Positions 1 to 9,707 of a stretch of DNA of 64,000 bases are shown here, one piece after another. Positions within the stretch are counted from its first letter, which is position 1; every line of letters begins with the position of its first letter. A program made the translations under genes and the position numbers. Below the pieces are notes generated by a model, which had not been told where the DNA came from, searched no databases, and was given only the letters and a program-made list of their open reading frames with translations. This DNA is from CAZSSH01 sp964609825 (lineage in GTDB: Bacteria; Verrucomicrobiota; Lentisphaeria; Victivallales; Victivallaceae): contig CAZSSH010000002.1 in assembly GCA_964609825.1 (NCBI GenBank), positions 62,001 through 126,000 on the forward strand, read 5' to 3'.

Positions 1-1
1 C

Positions 2-3000
2 AGCTTTGAGCTCGCCGGCCGGATGCCCGCCGGCGGCTCGGACTCCGCCTTTGCCGTCAACGAAACCGTCAGTGCCGCCGGCGCCAACGCGTTTCGCGTC
101 AATTACACGCTCAAGGCCGACACCCCGGCTCCGACCAATTCGCTGGCGCTCGCCATCGACATTCCGACCGGCAACTCCGACATTGATCTTTACATTGACG
201 GCGATCAAATCGATCTCCCGCAAACGCAGGGTACGACCGTCGGCATGTTTGACGCCTCCGCCGGGCGCGTACTGATTTCGCTGCCCGACCGCCAGATCGC
301 CATCAACGGCGATTTCCGCGTGGTCGTCCAAGACAACCGCTCGTTTAAGATCAACACCTTTACCATCCGGCTGCTCGCCAAAGGCGCGGTCAAGCCGGTC
401 AGCGACTGGTCGCTTGCCGCCGATTTCCAATTGCTCCCGCCCGCCGTCGGCCGTTTCCCCGCTGGGGTCAGCGTGGATGACGCCGGAAGTTTGATTTTTG
501 GCAAATATGCCTTGCGCTGGACCTGCTACACGCCCGACTGGCGCGGGGTTTTGCTCGACAAGACCACCTTTAAGGCCGATGCCAACTTCCCGGTAAACGG
601 CCCCGGCAATTTTGAGAGCGCCGGACAATGGAGCGGTTTTGCCGTCAATCTCAATGCCGCGGTCAATAAAAACGGCGTTATCGCTTATTCGGCCAATTTC
701 AAGGCCGATCCGCCGCTGGAGACCGCGACGCTCGCCATGGTGATGACACTGTCGGCCGAGGAAACCCACAGCATTACCGTTGACGGTCAAAAAATCGAGC
801 TTCCCGCCGAGTTTAAAGACATCAAAATTGTCGAAGCAAAAAAAGTGAGCTCCTTTGCCTTTGAGAGCGACGGCCGCACAATCACTCTGGCGGGCGATTT
901 CACCTTGCTCATTCAGGATGACCGCAAGTGGAATCTCAAACACTTTTTGGTCCGTATCATGACCAATCCCGGCAACGGCAAAATCAGCAATGCCGCCTTA
1001 AACTTCACCGTCCGCGTCGAGTCGCCGCATACGGCGCAAATAAACCTCAAAAATGTATTTAACATGGCATTTCGCGACGACAAGGCCGAGGACGGCAAAG
1101 GCGGCTGGACCGATCAGGGCGCGACCAACGATCTGCGGATGCTCAATCCCGGCAAACTCACCACTTTGGGCATCGATTTTGACATTGTCGATCCGGCTAA
1201 AAATGACGGCAAAAGCTGTCTCGTGCTCTCGACCGGGCAAAAGAAATTTCCGAGTGTCCAAAGCGTGACCCCGGCCGTCAATGAGCCGTACCAGTATCTT
1301 TATTTGCTGCATGCCTCGGCGTGGACCCCGGCCAGCGGCAAAACGGTCGGCACCATCGTCGCCGAATTTGCCGACGGCTCAACCAAAGAGTTTCCGGTCG
1401 TTTCCGGCCGCGACATCGGCAACTGGTGGCAGCCCTACGGTTTTGCCAACGGCGCCGTCGGCTGGATCGGCGAAAACAGTGAATCGTTTGTCGGGCTTTA
1501 TCTCTCCCAATTCCGCCTCGGCGACACCCCCAAAAAACTCACGTTTAAAGCCGCCGACAACAGCAATGCCTTGTGGATGATCGTCGGCGCCGGCATGGGC
1601 GACAAGCAGCTTGAGCTCAAGCAAATTGAGACCCCGTCCTATATCGTCGCCGACAAAGACTGGACACAACTTGACTTTGACGGCAAAACGGTGGCGGGTT
1701 CGCCATTGGACTTCTCCGTCTTTACCGACAGTCCGGCGGGCAAATACGGCCCGGTGACCATCAACCCCAACGGCCACTTCAGTTTCCGCGACGCGCCCGA
1801 CAAGCGCATCCGCTTCTTTGGCCCCAATCTGGTCGGGTCGTCCAATTATCTCGACAAACAGCTGGCCGACGATTTCGTCGCCAAAGCGGTGCGCCTCGGT
1901 TACAACACCATCCGTTTTCACCATTTTGAGAACGGCCTCATCGCCAAAGGCGCTCCCGACTCGCTCACTTTTGATCCCCAGTCGGTCGATCAACTCGACT
2001 ACCTCTTTGCCGAGCTCAAAAAACACGGGATTTATCTTTGTTTGGACCTCTACGCCAGCCGCGCGCTGCGGCCCGGCGACGGCATTGCCGAGCGCGAAGG
2101 GCGCACCTTTGAGCGCTATGGCTTTGAGATGAAGTCACTGGTGATGATCAGCCCGACCGCGATGGAAAACTGGAAGGGCTTCGCCCGCAAACTCCTCACC
2201 CACCGCAACCCCTACACCGGTTTAACCTGGGGAGAAGATCCGGCATTGTACTCGATCAATCTGGTCAACGAAAACCCGCTGTTGGTCATTTGGAACCGCA
2301 ATCCGGCTTTGATTCCCTTTTACGAGGCCAAATATGCCGAGTACCTCAAAGCCAAAGGCCTCGACACTCCGGCCAACCGCGAATCGCGCGGCGGCTTATT
2401 CATTGAGTTTTTAAACGATTTGCAGATCCGCAGCATCGAGGAGCAAAAACGCTTTTTGCGCGACGAGCTCAAGGTGCCGGTGCTGATTACCGACCTCAAT
2501 ATGGTGAGCAAATACACCCTCGACCCGGTGCGGCAGCATCTTGAGTTCGTCGACAATCACCAGTACTGGGATCACCCCAGTTTCCCGGTGCAGCAATGGC
2601 AAATGCCCTATTTGTTTGCCAACAGCTCGTCGATCAACCGCAACGCGCAAAATCCGCGCTACTTGATGCCGACCCGCATTTTTGGCAAACCGTACACAAT
2701 TACCGAATTCAACTTTTGCAACCCCAACCCGTTCCGGGCGGAGGGCGCGCCGCTCATCGGCGGTTACGCCGCCATGCAGGACTGGGACGGGCTCTATCGC
2801 TTTGCCTGGTCGCACAGCCGCGAAAACATGGAGGCGGTCGCCGTCCCCAAAGGGTTTGACATCGTCAACGATCCGCAGGCCCAGCTGGGCGAACGCATCA
2901 TCAATTTGTTGTTTATGCGCGATTACATCCGGCCGGCCAAGGAGGCCTACGCCTTTACCTATACCAATCAAGACATCAGCTCCATTACGGGCAGCGCCAA

Positions 3001-3652
3001 CAACGCCGGAGAGTATCCGGCCGCCTTTACCGAGCTCGGACTCTACGCCCGAATCGGAACCTTGGGCCCCGGCATGGAGTTCCCGGGTGTCGGCAAAATT
3101 GACGCTTTGAGCGACAACTGGCAAGCGAAACTCCCGACCGCCGCCCGCGATGCGCTTGCCGATTTGGGCAAAACCGGCAAGATTACCGATGCCGACGGCC
3201 AAATCAGCCTCGACGCCAAAGCCAAGGCGCTGACCATCGTCGCCCCCAAAGCCGAAGTCATGACCTTTGCGGGCAATGCCGCGGGCAAAGTAATGAAGCT
3301 CGTCAACGGCAACCGTTATCAAACGGTGGCGCTCTTGTCACTTGACGGCAAACCGTTGAGTGAAAGCAAAAAAATATTGCTCTTTCAGCTCGCCAATCTG
3401 GCCGGGACCAAGCAAGAGTTCGCCAACGAGCGGCGCAACCTCCTCAAAAGCTGGGGCCAGCTGCCGATCTTGGTGGAGAAGTGCCGCGTCGATATCGAGC
3501 TCGCCTTGCCCGAGCTTAAAGTCGAGGCGCTCAAGCTCGACGGCAGCGCCAACGGCACAATACAAAGCAAATACGCGGACGGCAAACTCATCTTTACCGC
3601 CGACACCGCGGCCCGTCCCGGCGGCGTTATGGTTTATCTCCTGAGCCGCTGA
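2..3652 (+). CDS. Large clan-A (TIM-barrel) glycoside hydrolase-like protein, 5' end outside window
   Basis: The frame is open to the left edge, so the N-terminus is missing; about 1216 codons are visible. The first third looks like beta-rich modules and contains repeated 'F..DDRKW/DNRSF' type blocks. A TIM-barrel-like domain follows: 'GYNTIRFHHF', then 'GIYLCLDLYAS', then an Asn-Glu pair in 'NLVNENP' near nt 2270 (likely acid/base), and a second Glu in 'ITEFNF' near nt 2705 (likely nucleophile). A C-terminal beta domain ends the protein. This layout fits GH5-like/clan-A glycosidases acting on plant or host glycans, but no exact family or substrate can be named. A strong terminator follows, so it closes its transcription unit. 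Neighbouring genes are also carbohydrate-active. Confidence 0.75.
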   Translation, partial: SFELAGRMPAGGSDSAFAVNETVSAAGANAFRVNYTLKADTPAPTNSLALAIDIPTGNSDIDLYIDGDQIDLPQTQGTTVGMFDASAGRVLISLPDRQIAINGDFRVVVQDNRSFKINTFTIRLLAKGAVKPVSDWSLAADFQLLPPAVGRFPAGVSVDDAGSLIFGKYALRWTCYTPDWRGVLLDKTTFKADANFPVNGPGNFESAGQWSGFAVNLNAAVNKNGVIAYSANFKADPPLETATLAMVMTLSAEETHSITVDGQKIELPAEFKDIKIVEAKKVSSFAFESDGRTITLAGDFTLLIQDDRKWNLKHFLVRIMTNPGNGKISNAALNFTVRVESPHTAQINLKNVFNMAFRDDKAEDGKGGWTDQGATNDLRMLNPGKLTTLGIDFDIVDPAKNDGKSCLVLSTGQKKFPSVQSVTPAVNEPYQYLYLLHASAWTPASGKTVGTIVAEFADGSTKEFPVVSGRDIGNWWQPYGFANGAVGWIGENSESFVGLYLSQFRLGDTPKKLTFKAADNSNALWMIVGAGMGDKQLELKQIETPSYIVADKDWTQLDFDGKTVAGSPLDFSVFTDSPAGKYGPVTINPNGHFSFRDAPDKRIRFFGPNLVGSSNYLDKQLADDFVAKAVRLGYNTIRFHHFENGLIAKGAPDSLTFDPQSVDQLDYLFAELKKHGIYLCLDLYASRALRPGDGIAEREGRTFERYGFEMKSLVMISPTAMENWKGFARKLLTHRNPYTGLTWGEDPALYSINLVNENPLLVIWNRNPALIPFYEAKYAEYLKAKGLDTPANRESRGGLFIEFLNDLQIRSIEEQKRFLRDELKVPVLITDLNMVSKYTLDPVRQHLEFVDNHQYWDHPSFPVQQWQMPYLFANSSSINRNAQNPRYLMPTRIFGKPYTITEFNFCNPNPFRAEGAPLIGGYAAMQDWDGLYRFAWSHSRENMEAVAVPKGFDIVNDPQAQLGERIINLLFMRDYIRPAKEAYAFTYTNQDISSITGSANNAGEYPAAFTELGLYARIGTLGPGMEFPGVGKIDALSDNWQAKLPTAARDALADLGKTGKITDADGQISLDAKAKALTIVAPKAEVMTFAGNAAGKVMKLVNGNRYQTVALLSLDGKPLSESKKILLFQLANLAGTKQEFANERRNLLKSWGQLPILVEKCRVDIELALPELKVEALKLDGSANGTIQSKYADGKLIFTADTAARPGGVMVYLLSR

Positions 3653-3670
3653 GTCATCGCTTGATTTCAA

Positions 3671-3709
3671 CCGGGAATTTGCATAAAAATGCAAATTCCC
3701 GGTTTTTTT
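3671..3709 (+). terminator. Rho-independent terminator after the large glycosidase
   Basis: A perfect 15-bp stem (CCGGGAATTTGCATA type arms with a short A-rich loop) is followed by seven T. It lies 19 bp after the stop codon of the large glycosidase and upstream of the next gene. Confidence 0.9.
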
Positions 3710-3722
3710 ATTGCCGGAGCAT

Positions 3723-3750
3723 TTGACATTATTGATTGATGCGGTTATTT
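3723..3750 (+). promoter_or_regulatory. Possible sigma70-type promoter for the DUF5054/GH38-like gene
   Basis: A perfect TTGACA at 3723-3728 is followed, after 16 bp, by TTATTT. It lies directly after a terminator and about 70 bp before the chosen start. The -10 box is weak. Confidence 0.35.
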
Positions 3751-3819
3751 TTATACCATAATACCAAATCGTTTACGGAGGCCCGGCAACAGCAAATTCA
3801 TCCCGCCGGCAGTGATCAA

Positions 3820-5715
3820 ATGCGTGAAATCAAAATCATTTTTAAGACCCATCTCGACATCGGCTTTACCAACCTTGCCCGCGATGTGCGGCAAAAATAC
3901 CTCGATGAATTCATCGGCAAGGCCTTGGCCACCGCCGATTATTTCCGGCGCGACCCAAGTGGCTTCCGCTACCGCTGGACGGTCGGCTCGTGGCTGATCC
4001 GCGAGTTTCTCCGCGTCAAAACCGGCCATGAGCAAAAACAATTGATTCACGCAATTGAAAACGGCGACATTGTCTGGCACGCCTTGCCCTTTACCGTCCA
4101 CAGCGAGTTGATGACCAGGGAGTTGTTTGAGTACTCGCTCGGCTTTTTTCAAGAGCTCGATCAGCGCTTCGGCAAAACCACCATTGCCGGAAAATTCACC
4201 GATGTCCCCGGACACACCCGCGGCATCATCGCCCCTTTGGTCCAAGCGGGCGTAAAACTTCTCCATGTCGGCATCAACCCGGCCTCGGCGGTTGCAAAAA
4301 TCCCGGCGGTGTGCCGCTGGCGCGACGCCGAAGGCCATGAAATCATTTTAGTTTATCAGGGCGATTACGGCACCTTGGTCGAGCTCCCCGGCTCCGACAC
4401 CGCCTTTTTGGTCCGCGTCACCGGCGACAATACCGGGCCCGACACCCCCGCCGCCGTCGAGGCCGAAATCCTCAAACTCAAAGCACAGTACCCCGGCGTC
4501 ACCATCTCGGGAGGCACTCTGGACGACCTTGCAGTTGAAGCCGTGAAACATATTGACCGCTACCCGGTGCTCACGCAGGAAATCGGCGACAGCTGGATCC
4601 ACGGTGTCGGCAGCGACCCGTGGAAAGTCAAGCGCTTCCGCGGCTATCTCGAGTTTGCCAAGACGCTGGAGCCCGAGTTTAAGTCGCATTTTTTGGAGCC
4701 GCTGGCCATGGTCGCCGAGCACACCTGGGGCTTGGACGAGAAAACTCACTTCGCCAAGCAGCGCTGCGCCTGGACCGCCGAAGAGCTGGAAGCCATTGCC
4801 GACACCCCCGAGTGCCGTTACTTTGCCTCCTCCTGGCGCGAGCAGCGCAATTATCTGGTACAAGCCGCCGCCTCGCTGCCGTTGTTTTTGCAAGACAAGC
4901 TCAGTCAGTCGCTGACGGAAACCGAGATGCCGTGCCGGTATCTGAGTACGCCTCCGGCCGACTTCGGGCCTTACCGCTTTGCCGTTGATTTGGCCAAAGG
5001 CTGCCTTGCCGATCTCAAGATCAACGGCGAAGCGGTCTTTGCCGAATTCGGCAAAATCGTCATGGAGACTTTTTCCGCCGCCGATATCAACCATTTTCAG
5101 CACGAGTATCTGCGCATGACTCCCGAGTGGGCGGTCTGGGACTTCGGCAAAGTCGGCTTGCCCCAGAGCATTCAAAAGCAGACTGCCGACGGCTTTGCCG
5201 CTCAGGCGGTTTACGGAGAAACCGACGACGCATGGGTGATTGAGCTCACCAACAAGCACCCGGCGGCGATTTACGGCGGTGCCAAACAAGTGCAAAATGT
5301 CTACACGTTATCCAAACATCAACTCAAAATCGAGCTTGTCACCCGCATCTCGGGCAAACGCGGCGACCGTATCCCGCACGCCGTCTGGGCCGATTTTACC
5401 GGCCATCACCGGCAAGTCAAATTGCAAAAGCTTGGAGAAATCATCGATCCCCGGGATGTGGTTGCCGGCGGCGGCCGCCAGCTCCACGCAGTCGACGGCC
5501 CGGTCACGATCAACGGCAAGTGGCGTCTTTTTACAGGCGATGCGCCGCTGGTGGCCCCCGGCAAACGCAATCTGGGGCGTTTTTCGGGCGAAGAAGCGGA
5601 GGTGTCGCAGGGCATCCATGTCAATTTGTACAACAACCTTTGGGGAACCAATTTCCCGATGTGGTTTGACGATGATATGACTTACCGTTTTGCCGTCAGC
5701 GCCGACCAATGTTGA
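3820..5715 (+). CDS. DUF5054 / GH38-like glycosidase
   Basis: A 631-aa protein whose N-terminus 'MREIKIIFKTHLDIGFTNLA' matches the start typical of DUF5054 proteins, which resemble the alpha-mannosidase (GH38) fold. The 'THLDIGFT' motif supplies the usual His and Asp metal ligands, and 'GDSWIHG' and 'EHTWGLDEK' further on resemble other conserved blocks. The frame extends upstream to an ATG at 3739, but the extra 27 residues look unlike the family, so I prefer 3820. The ribosome-binding site is weak for this start. It stands alone between a terminator and a possible terminator, amid other glycan-degrading genes. Substrate is not deducible; cleavage of mannose or rhamnose-type linkages is a family-based guess. 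Confidence 0.75.
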   Translation: MREIKIIFKTHLDIGFTNLARDVRQKYLDEFIGKALATADYFRRDPSGFRYRWTVGSWLIREFLRVKTGHEQKQLIHAIENGDIVWHALPFTVHSELMTRELFEYSLGFFQELDQRFGKTTIAGKFTDVPGHTRGIIAPLVQAGVKLLHVGINPASAVAKIPAVCRWRDAEGHEIILVYQGDYGTLVELPGSDTAFLVRVTGDNTGPDTPAAVEAEILKLKAQYPGVTISGGTLDDLAVEAVKHIDRYPVLTQEIGDSWIHGVGSDPWKVKRFRGYLEFAKTLEPEFKSHFLEPLAMVAEHTWGLDEKTHFAKQRCAWTAEELEAIADTPECRYFASSWREQRNYLVQAAASLPLFLQDKLSQSLTETEMPCRYLSTPPADFGPYRFAVDLAKGCLADLKINGEAVFAEFGKIVMETFSAADINHFQHEYLRMTPEWAVWDFGKVGLPQSIQKQTADGFAAQAVYGETDDAWVIELTNKHPAAIYGGAKQVQNVYTLSKHQLKIELVTRISGKRGDRIPHAVWADFTGHHRQVKLQKLGEIIDPRDVVAGGGRQLHAVDGPVTINGKWRLFTGDAPLVAPGKRNLGRFSGEEAEVSQGIHVNLYNNLWGTNFPMWFDDDMTYRFAVSADQC

Positions 5716-5721
5716 CCGTCC

Positions 5722-5750
5722 GTCCGCAAATCTTTGTAAATCGGACTTTT
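5722..5750 (+). terminator. Weak candidate terminator
   Basis: Short stem GTCCG/CGGAC around a 15-nt loop, followed by TTTT, placed 7 bp after the stop of the DUF5054 gene. The stem is short, so this is tentative. Confidence 0.35.
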
Positions 5751-5889
5751 GTGCAATAAAACAATAATTTAAAACTTGCACTTATCCCGGGTCCGGCATC
5801 AACGATCCGTTTCTCCGGTTTTCGGCAAAAATGATTGTATTATTCAGGTTAATTTTTACAAATATTGTCCGTTTCTCCTCAAAAAAACC

Positions 5890-5917
5890 TTGTAATTTAG
5901 GCTGAGTGCGGTTATAT
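5890..5917 (+). promoter_or_regulatory. Possible promoter for the heparinase-like gene
   Basis: TTGTAA at 5890-5895 and TTATAT at 5912-5917, spaced by 16 bp, about 70 bp ahead of the start codon at 5988. The 5716-5987 gap holds no other recognised feature. Confidence 0.4.
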
Positions 5918-5987
5918 TACCATTGCCGATGCTGAGTCTCAGTTTTCTGAAACCGGACCGCCGGCAAAAATAACTGAGGACTTTACG

Positions 5988-7802
5988 ATGCTTCAAGCGA
6001 TTTTTGACGACAAGTTTTTGAGCAAGCTCAAGGCCGGAAACTACAACCGGCAGCTCTACCCCTCCGTCCGCGACCGCAAATTTTGGGACAAAATCGCCAA
6101 CGGCGAAATTCATCAGGAGTGGAAAAAATCGTTGTGTCTCGAAGCCGACCGCTTGCTCAATGTCGAAATCCCGGTGACGCGCCTCAGCGACTACCTGCGC
6201 TTTACCCTCGACGGCGACCGCGACCAATATGAAATCAGTTATTTTACCAAGCGCGACCAATTGGGCTACCTTTCGCTCGCGTATCTCCTCACTGACGATA
6301 AAAAATATTTCAACGCCATCATCAACCGCATCTGGAGCGTTTTGGAGGAAACCTTTTGGACCGTCCCCGCCCATGCGATTTATGCCAACAATGACCCGAT
6401 CCCCGACTTAACCACCACCGGCAAAGTCGATTTGTTTGCCGCCGCAACTGCGCGGCAGCTCTCGGAGTGCTATTTGCTCTTTAAAGAAGATATGGAAGAT
6501 CTTTCCCCCAATCTGGTGCGGCAACTCAAGCGCAGCGTCATTGACCGCGCGGTTTACCCGGTGATGGCCGGGCGCGCCTTGGACCACTCCTGGCTCAACG
6601 GACGCGGCAACTGGTCGGTGTGGTGCGCGAGCAACATTTTGGCCGCCGGAATCGCCCTTTTGGACGAGCCGCGCGAGTGCGCCGTCCTGGTCAAGCTGTT
6701 AAACGAAACCGTGGACAAATTCATCGGCTTTTACCCGGCCGACGGTTACTGCGACGAGGGTCCGATGTACTGGCGCGTGGCGGGCGGGCGGCTGTATTTG
6801 TATGCCGAAACGCTGGAGAGCGCCTTCCCCGGCAAATTGGACAAATTTTACCGCAATGCTAAAATCCGCAACATCGGCGAATACATCTCCAAAGTTTATC
6901 TGACCGGCAACTATACCTTGTGCTATGCCGACTGCGACGGGCGGATCATCCCCCACGAAGGATTGCTTTACCGCATCGGCGAACGCATTAACTGCGATAA
7001 ATTGAAAGTGATGGCGGTCGATTTCGCCAAACAAAACATCGGCACCCTCAAGGATTTCCCGCCGGTGTGCGGCGAAACATTGGCGCACGGCTTGATGCAG
7101 TTTTGCGCGATTCCGGCCAAATTGCCCAAAGTGGCGCCGTTTGTTGAGCCCCCGGTGACCCATTTTGTCGACGGCGGCATGGTGATTTTGCGCGGCGGCG
7201 ACTTTGTGACGACGCTCAAGGCAGGGCACAACAACGAGGCCCACAACCACCTCGACCTCGGCCAGTGGAGCTTGTATCATGCGGACAAACCGATCGTGAT
7301 CGACCTGGGGACCGAGATTTACACCAAAAATCATTTCAACGATCAACGCTACACGATTTGGACGACCAACGCCCTGGGTCACAACGGCCCCGTGCTTGAC
7401 GGCATCAGTCAACAGCCGGGAGCGGAGTATACCGCCAAATTAATGGGCGTCAAGCCCAATCAGGCCAAAGTTGATCTCGCCAAAGCCTACCCGGCCAAGC
7501 TCGGGCTCAAAAAGTTGATCCGCCAGGTCAACATCGACGGCGGCACCTTTACCGTCAGCGACACCTTGGATCAGGAGCGCGAAGTTGAGATCCATTTGTA
7601 TTTACCGCAGGCCGTTGCCAAAGCGGGCGCCGCCAAATTCAAGGCGGGCACGCTGGCGGTAACGTTACAAAATTTAAAAGTCAAGTCGTGTCAAAAAGTC
7701 GTTTTGGCCGACCGGCGGCTCAAAGCCTCCTGGGGCAACGAGATTGTCCACCTTGTATTAAGCGGCAAGACCGCCCAATACAGCATTATTTTTAACGGTT
7801 GA
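5988..7802 (+). CDS. Heparinase II/III family polysaccharide lyase-like protein
   Basis: A 604-aa protein with the two-part build of heparinase II/III-like lyases. The N-terminal half is helical (alpha/alpha toroid-like, 'DHSWLNGRGNWSVWCASN'). The C-terminal beta-sandwich has the hallmark 'AHNHLDLGQWSLYHADKP' followed by 'DLGTEIY' and 'HNGPVLDG'. These enzymes cleave uronic-acid-containing polysaccharides such as heparin-like glycans or alginate by beta-elimination. No signal peptide is obvious, so it may act on imported oligosaccharides. The start at 5988 has GAGGA eight bases upstream. It is followed by nadE after only 6 bp, which suggests co-transcription. Substrate cannot be told from sequence. 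Confidence 0.8.
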   Translation: MLQAIFDDKFLSKLKAGNYNRQLYPSVRDRKFWDKIANGEIHQEWKKSLCLEADRLLNVEIPVTRLSDYLRFTLDGDRDQYEISYFTKRDQLGYLSLAYLLTDDKKYFNAIINRIWSVLEETFWTVPAHAIYANNDPIPDLTTTGKVDLFAAATARQLSECYLLFKEDMEDLSPNLVRQLKRSVIDRAVYPVMAGRALDHSWLNGRGNWSVWCASNILAAGIALLDEPRECAVLVKLLNETVDKFIGFYPADGYCDEGPMYWRVAGGRLYLYAETLESAFPGKLDKFYRNAKIRNIGEYISKVYLTGNYTLCYADCDGRIIPHEGLLYRIGERINCDKLKVMAVDFAKQNIGTLKDFPPVCGETLAHGLMQFCAIPAKLPKVAPFVEPPVTHFVDGGMVILRGGDFVTTLKAGHNNEAHNHLDLGQWSLYHADKPIVIDLGTEIYTKNHFNDQRYTIWTTNALGHNGPVLDGISQQPGAEYTAKLMGVKPNQAKVDLAKAYPAKLGLKKLIRQVNIDGGTFTVSDTLDQEREVEIHLYLPQAVAKAGAAKFKAGTLAVTLQNLKVKSCQKVVLADRRLKASWGNEIVHLVLSGKTAQYSIIFNG

Positions 7803-7808
7803 GGTCAC

Positions 7809-9707
7809 ATGTACGGTTTTTATCGGATTGCGGCAGCGGTACCCAGAGTCAAGGTCGCCGACGTCAAATTCAACACCGAAGAAATTCTCCGGCTCTACGA
7901 CCTCGCCGTCCGCCGTCAATGCGCGGCAGTGGTGTTTCCCGAGCTCTGCGTCACCGGCTACAGCTGCGGTGATTTGTTTTTTCAGCAAACCTTGCTCGAC
8001 GCGGCCAAATTTTCCGCCCTTGAGCTGATTCAAAAAAGCGGCGAAACCGTCTTGATTTTCGGGCTGCCCCTCAAATACAAAGACGCGATTTACAACGTCG
8101 CCGCCGTCGCCCAAAATGGCAAACTTTTAGGATTGGTTCCCAAATGTCATTTGCCCAATTACCGCGAATTTTATGAGAAGCGACAATTTACCAGCGGCGA
8201 GCGCTTCACCGATACCGTGATCACGTTTGGCACCGATCAATGTAAATTTACCTCCAAGCAGATCTTTACCGACGGCGCGTTTTCCTTTGGGGTTGAGATC
8301 TGCGAGGATTTGTGGAGCGTGATCCCGCCCTCGTCAATACTGACGCTGGGGGGAGCCAAGGCGATTTTTAATTTGTCCGCCAGCAACGAGTTGGTCACCA
8401 AGGCGCAGTACCGCTCAAGCTTGGTGGCAAGCCAGAGCGCGCGGTGCATTTGCGCTTACGCCTTTGCCTCCTGCGGCATCGGCGAGTCGGTCAGCGATGT
8501 TTTGTTCAGCGGTCACGCCATAATTGCCGACAACGGCCGGATGGCGGTGCAAAACAAGCGCTTTGAGCGCGATGGGTCGATCATTTATGCCGATGTCGAT
8601 GTTGAGCGCTTGTCCCAGCTGCGGATGACCGAGAGCTCGTTTGACGACAGCAGCCTTGAGATTCCGGAGGTGCGCATCGACCGCGTACCTGACTCGCCCG
8701 ATTTGAGCTTCGGCTACAATCCGCCGTACCCGTTTATCCCGCCGCATGTGCCGGAACGGGACGAAAGATGTCAGGAAATTTTAAGCATCCAGTCGCACGC
8801 CTTGGCTTCGCGTTTGGAGCACATCAACCTTAAAACTATGGTGATCGGCATCTCCGGCGGACTGGATTCAACGCTGGCACTGCTGATTTGTTTTAACTGC
8901 TGTAAAATCATCGGGCTCAGCCCGGAGCATATTGTTGCGGTAACAATGCCCGGCTTCGGCACTACCGGCCGAACCTATAAAAATGCGATCCAGCTGTGCT
9001 CCCTCCTCCAGGTCACCATCCGCGAAATCGACATCAAGGCGGCCGCACTGCAACACTTCAGCGACATCGGGCATCATGAGGAGATCATCGATGTCACTTA
9101 CGAAAACACCCAGGCACGCGAACGCACTCAAATCTTGATGGACATTGCCAACAAAGAGCAGGGGATCGTTATCGGTACCGGCGACTTGTCAGAGATTGCG
9201 CTCGGGTGGTGCACGTACAACGGCGACCACATGTCAATGTACGGGGTCAACTCGTCGATTCCCAAAACCCTGATCCGGTTTTTGATCCGTTATTTTGCAG
9301 ATCACCACTCGCATTTGACGGCGGTTTTAAAAGACATCATCGATACCCCGGTAAGTCCCGAGCTGTTGCCCTCCACCGAGGGGGAAATCAGTCAAAAAAC
9401 CGAGGATATCATCGGACCTTACGAGCTGCATGACTTCTTTTTGTACCATTTTATCAAGTACGGCGCCACGCCTGACAAAATTTTTTATCTGGCGCGCCAC
9501 GCCTTTCACGCGGTCTACGGCGATGAGTTGATCCAAAAAACGCTCCACAACTTTATCCGCCGCTTCTTTGCCCAGCAATTTAAGCGCAATTGTATGCCCG
9601 ACGGGCCCAAAGCGGGATCGATTTCGCTGTCGCCGCGCGGCGACTGGCGCATGCCGTCGGAGGCGACGGCCAAAGAGTGGCTGGATGCGCTGAAAAAATT
9701 GGATTAA
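7809..9707 (+). CDS. nadE: Glutamine-dependent NAD+ synthetase
   Basis: A 632-aa two-domain enzyme that makes NAD+ from deamido-NAD+, ATP and glutamine. The N-terminal carbon-nitrogen hydrolase (glutaminase) domain shows the triad Glu in 'VVFPELCVTGY', Lys in 'VPKCHLPNY' and Cys in 'GVEICEDLW'. The C-terminal synthetase domain has the PP-loop 'GISGGLDSTLAL', then 'ENTQARERTQ' and 'GTGDLSEIALGW'. Length and order match the long glutamine-dependent NadE type. It lies 6 bp after the heparinase-like gene and overlaps the convergent membrane-protein gene by 4 bp. An NAD kinase gene lies just beyond that gene, so NAD and NADP synthesis genes are near neighbours here. Confidence 0.96.
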   Translation: MYGFYRIAAAVPRVKVADVKFNTEEILRLYDLAVRRQCAAVVFPELCVTGYSCGDLFFQQTLLDAAKFSALELIQKSGETVLIFGLPLKYKDAIYNVAAVAQNGKLLGLVPKCHLPNYREFYEKRQFTSGERFTDTVITFGTDQCKFTSKQIFTDGAFSFGVEICEDLWSVIPPSSILTLGGAKAIFNLSASNELVTKAQYRSSLVASQSARCICAYAFASCGIGESVSDVLFSGHAIIADNGRMAVQNKRFERDGSIIYADVDVERLSQLRMTESSFDDSSLEIPEVRIDRVPDSPDLSFGYNPPYPFIPPHVPERDERCQEILSIQSHALASRLEHINLKTMVIGISGGLDSTLALLICFNCCKIIGLSPEHIVAVTMPGFGTTGRTYKNAIQLCSLLQVTIREIDIKAAALQHFSDIGHHEEIIDVTYENTQARERTQILMDIANKEQGIVIGTGDLSEIALGWCTYNGDHMSMYGVNSSIPKTLIRFLIRYFADHHSHLTAVLKDIIDTPVSPELLPSTEGEISQKTEDIIGPYELHDFFLYHFIKYGATPDKIFYLARHAFHAVYGDELIQKTLHNFIRRFFAQQFKRNCMPDGPKAGSISLSPRGDWRMPSEATAKEWLDALKKLD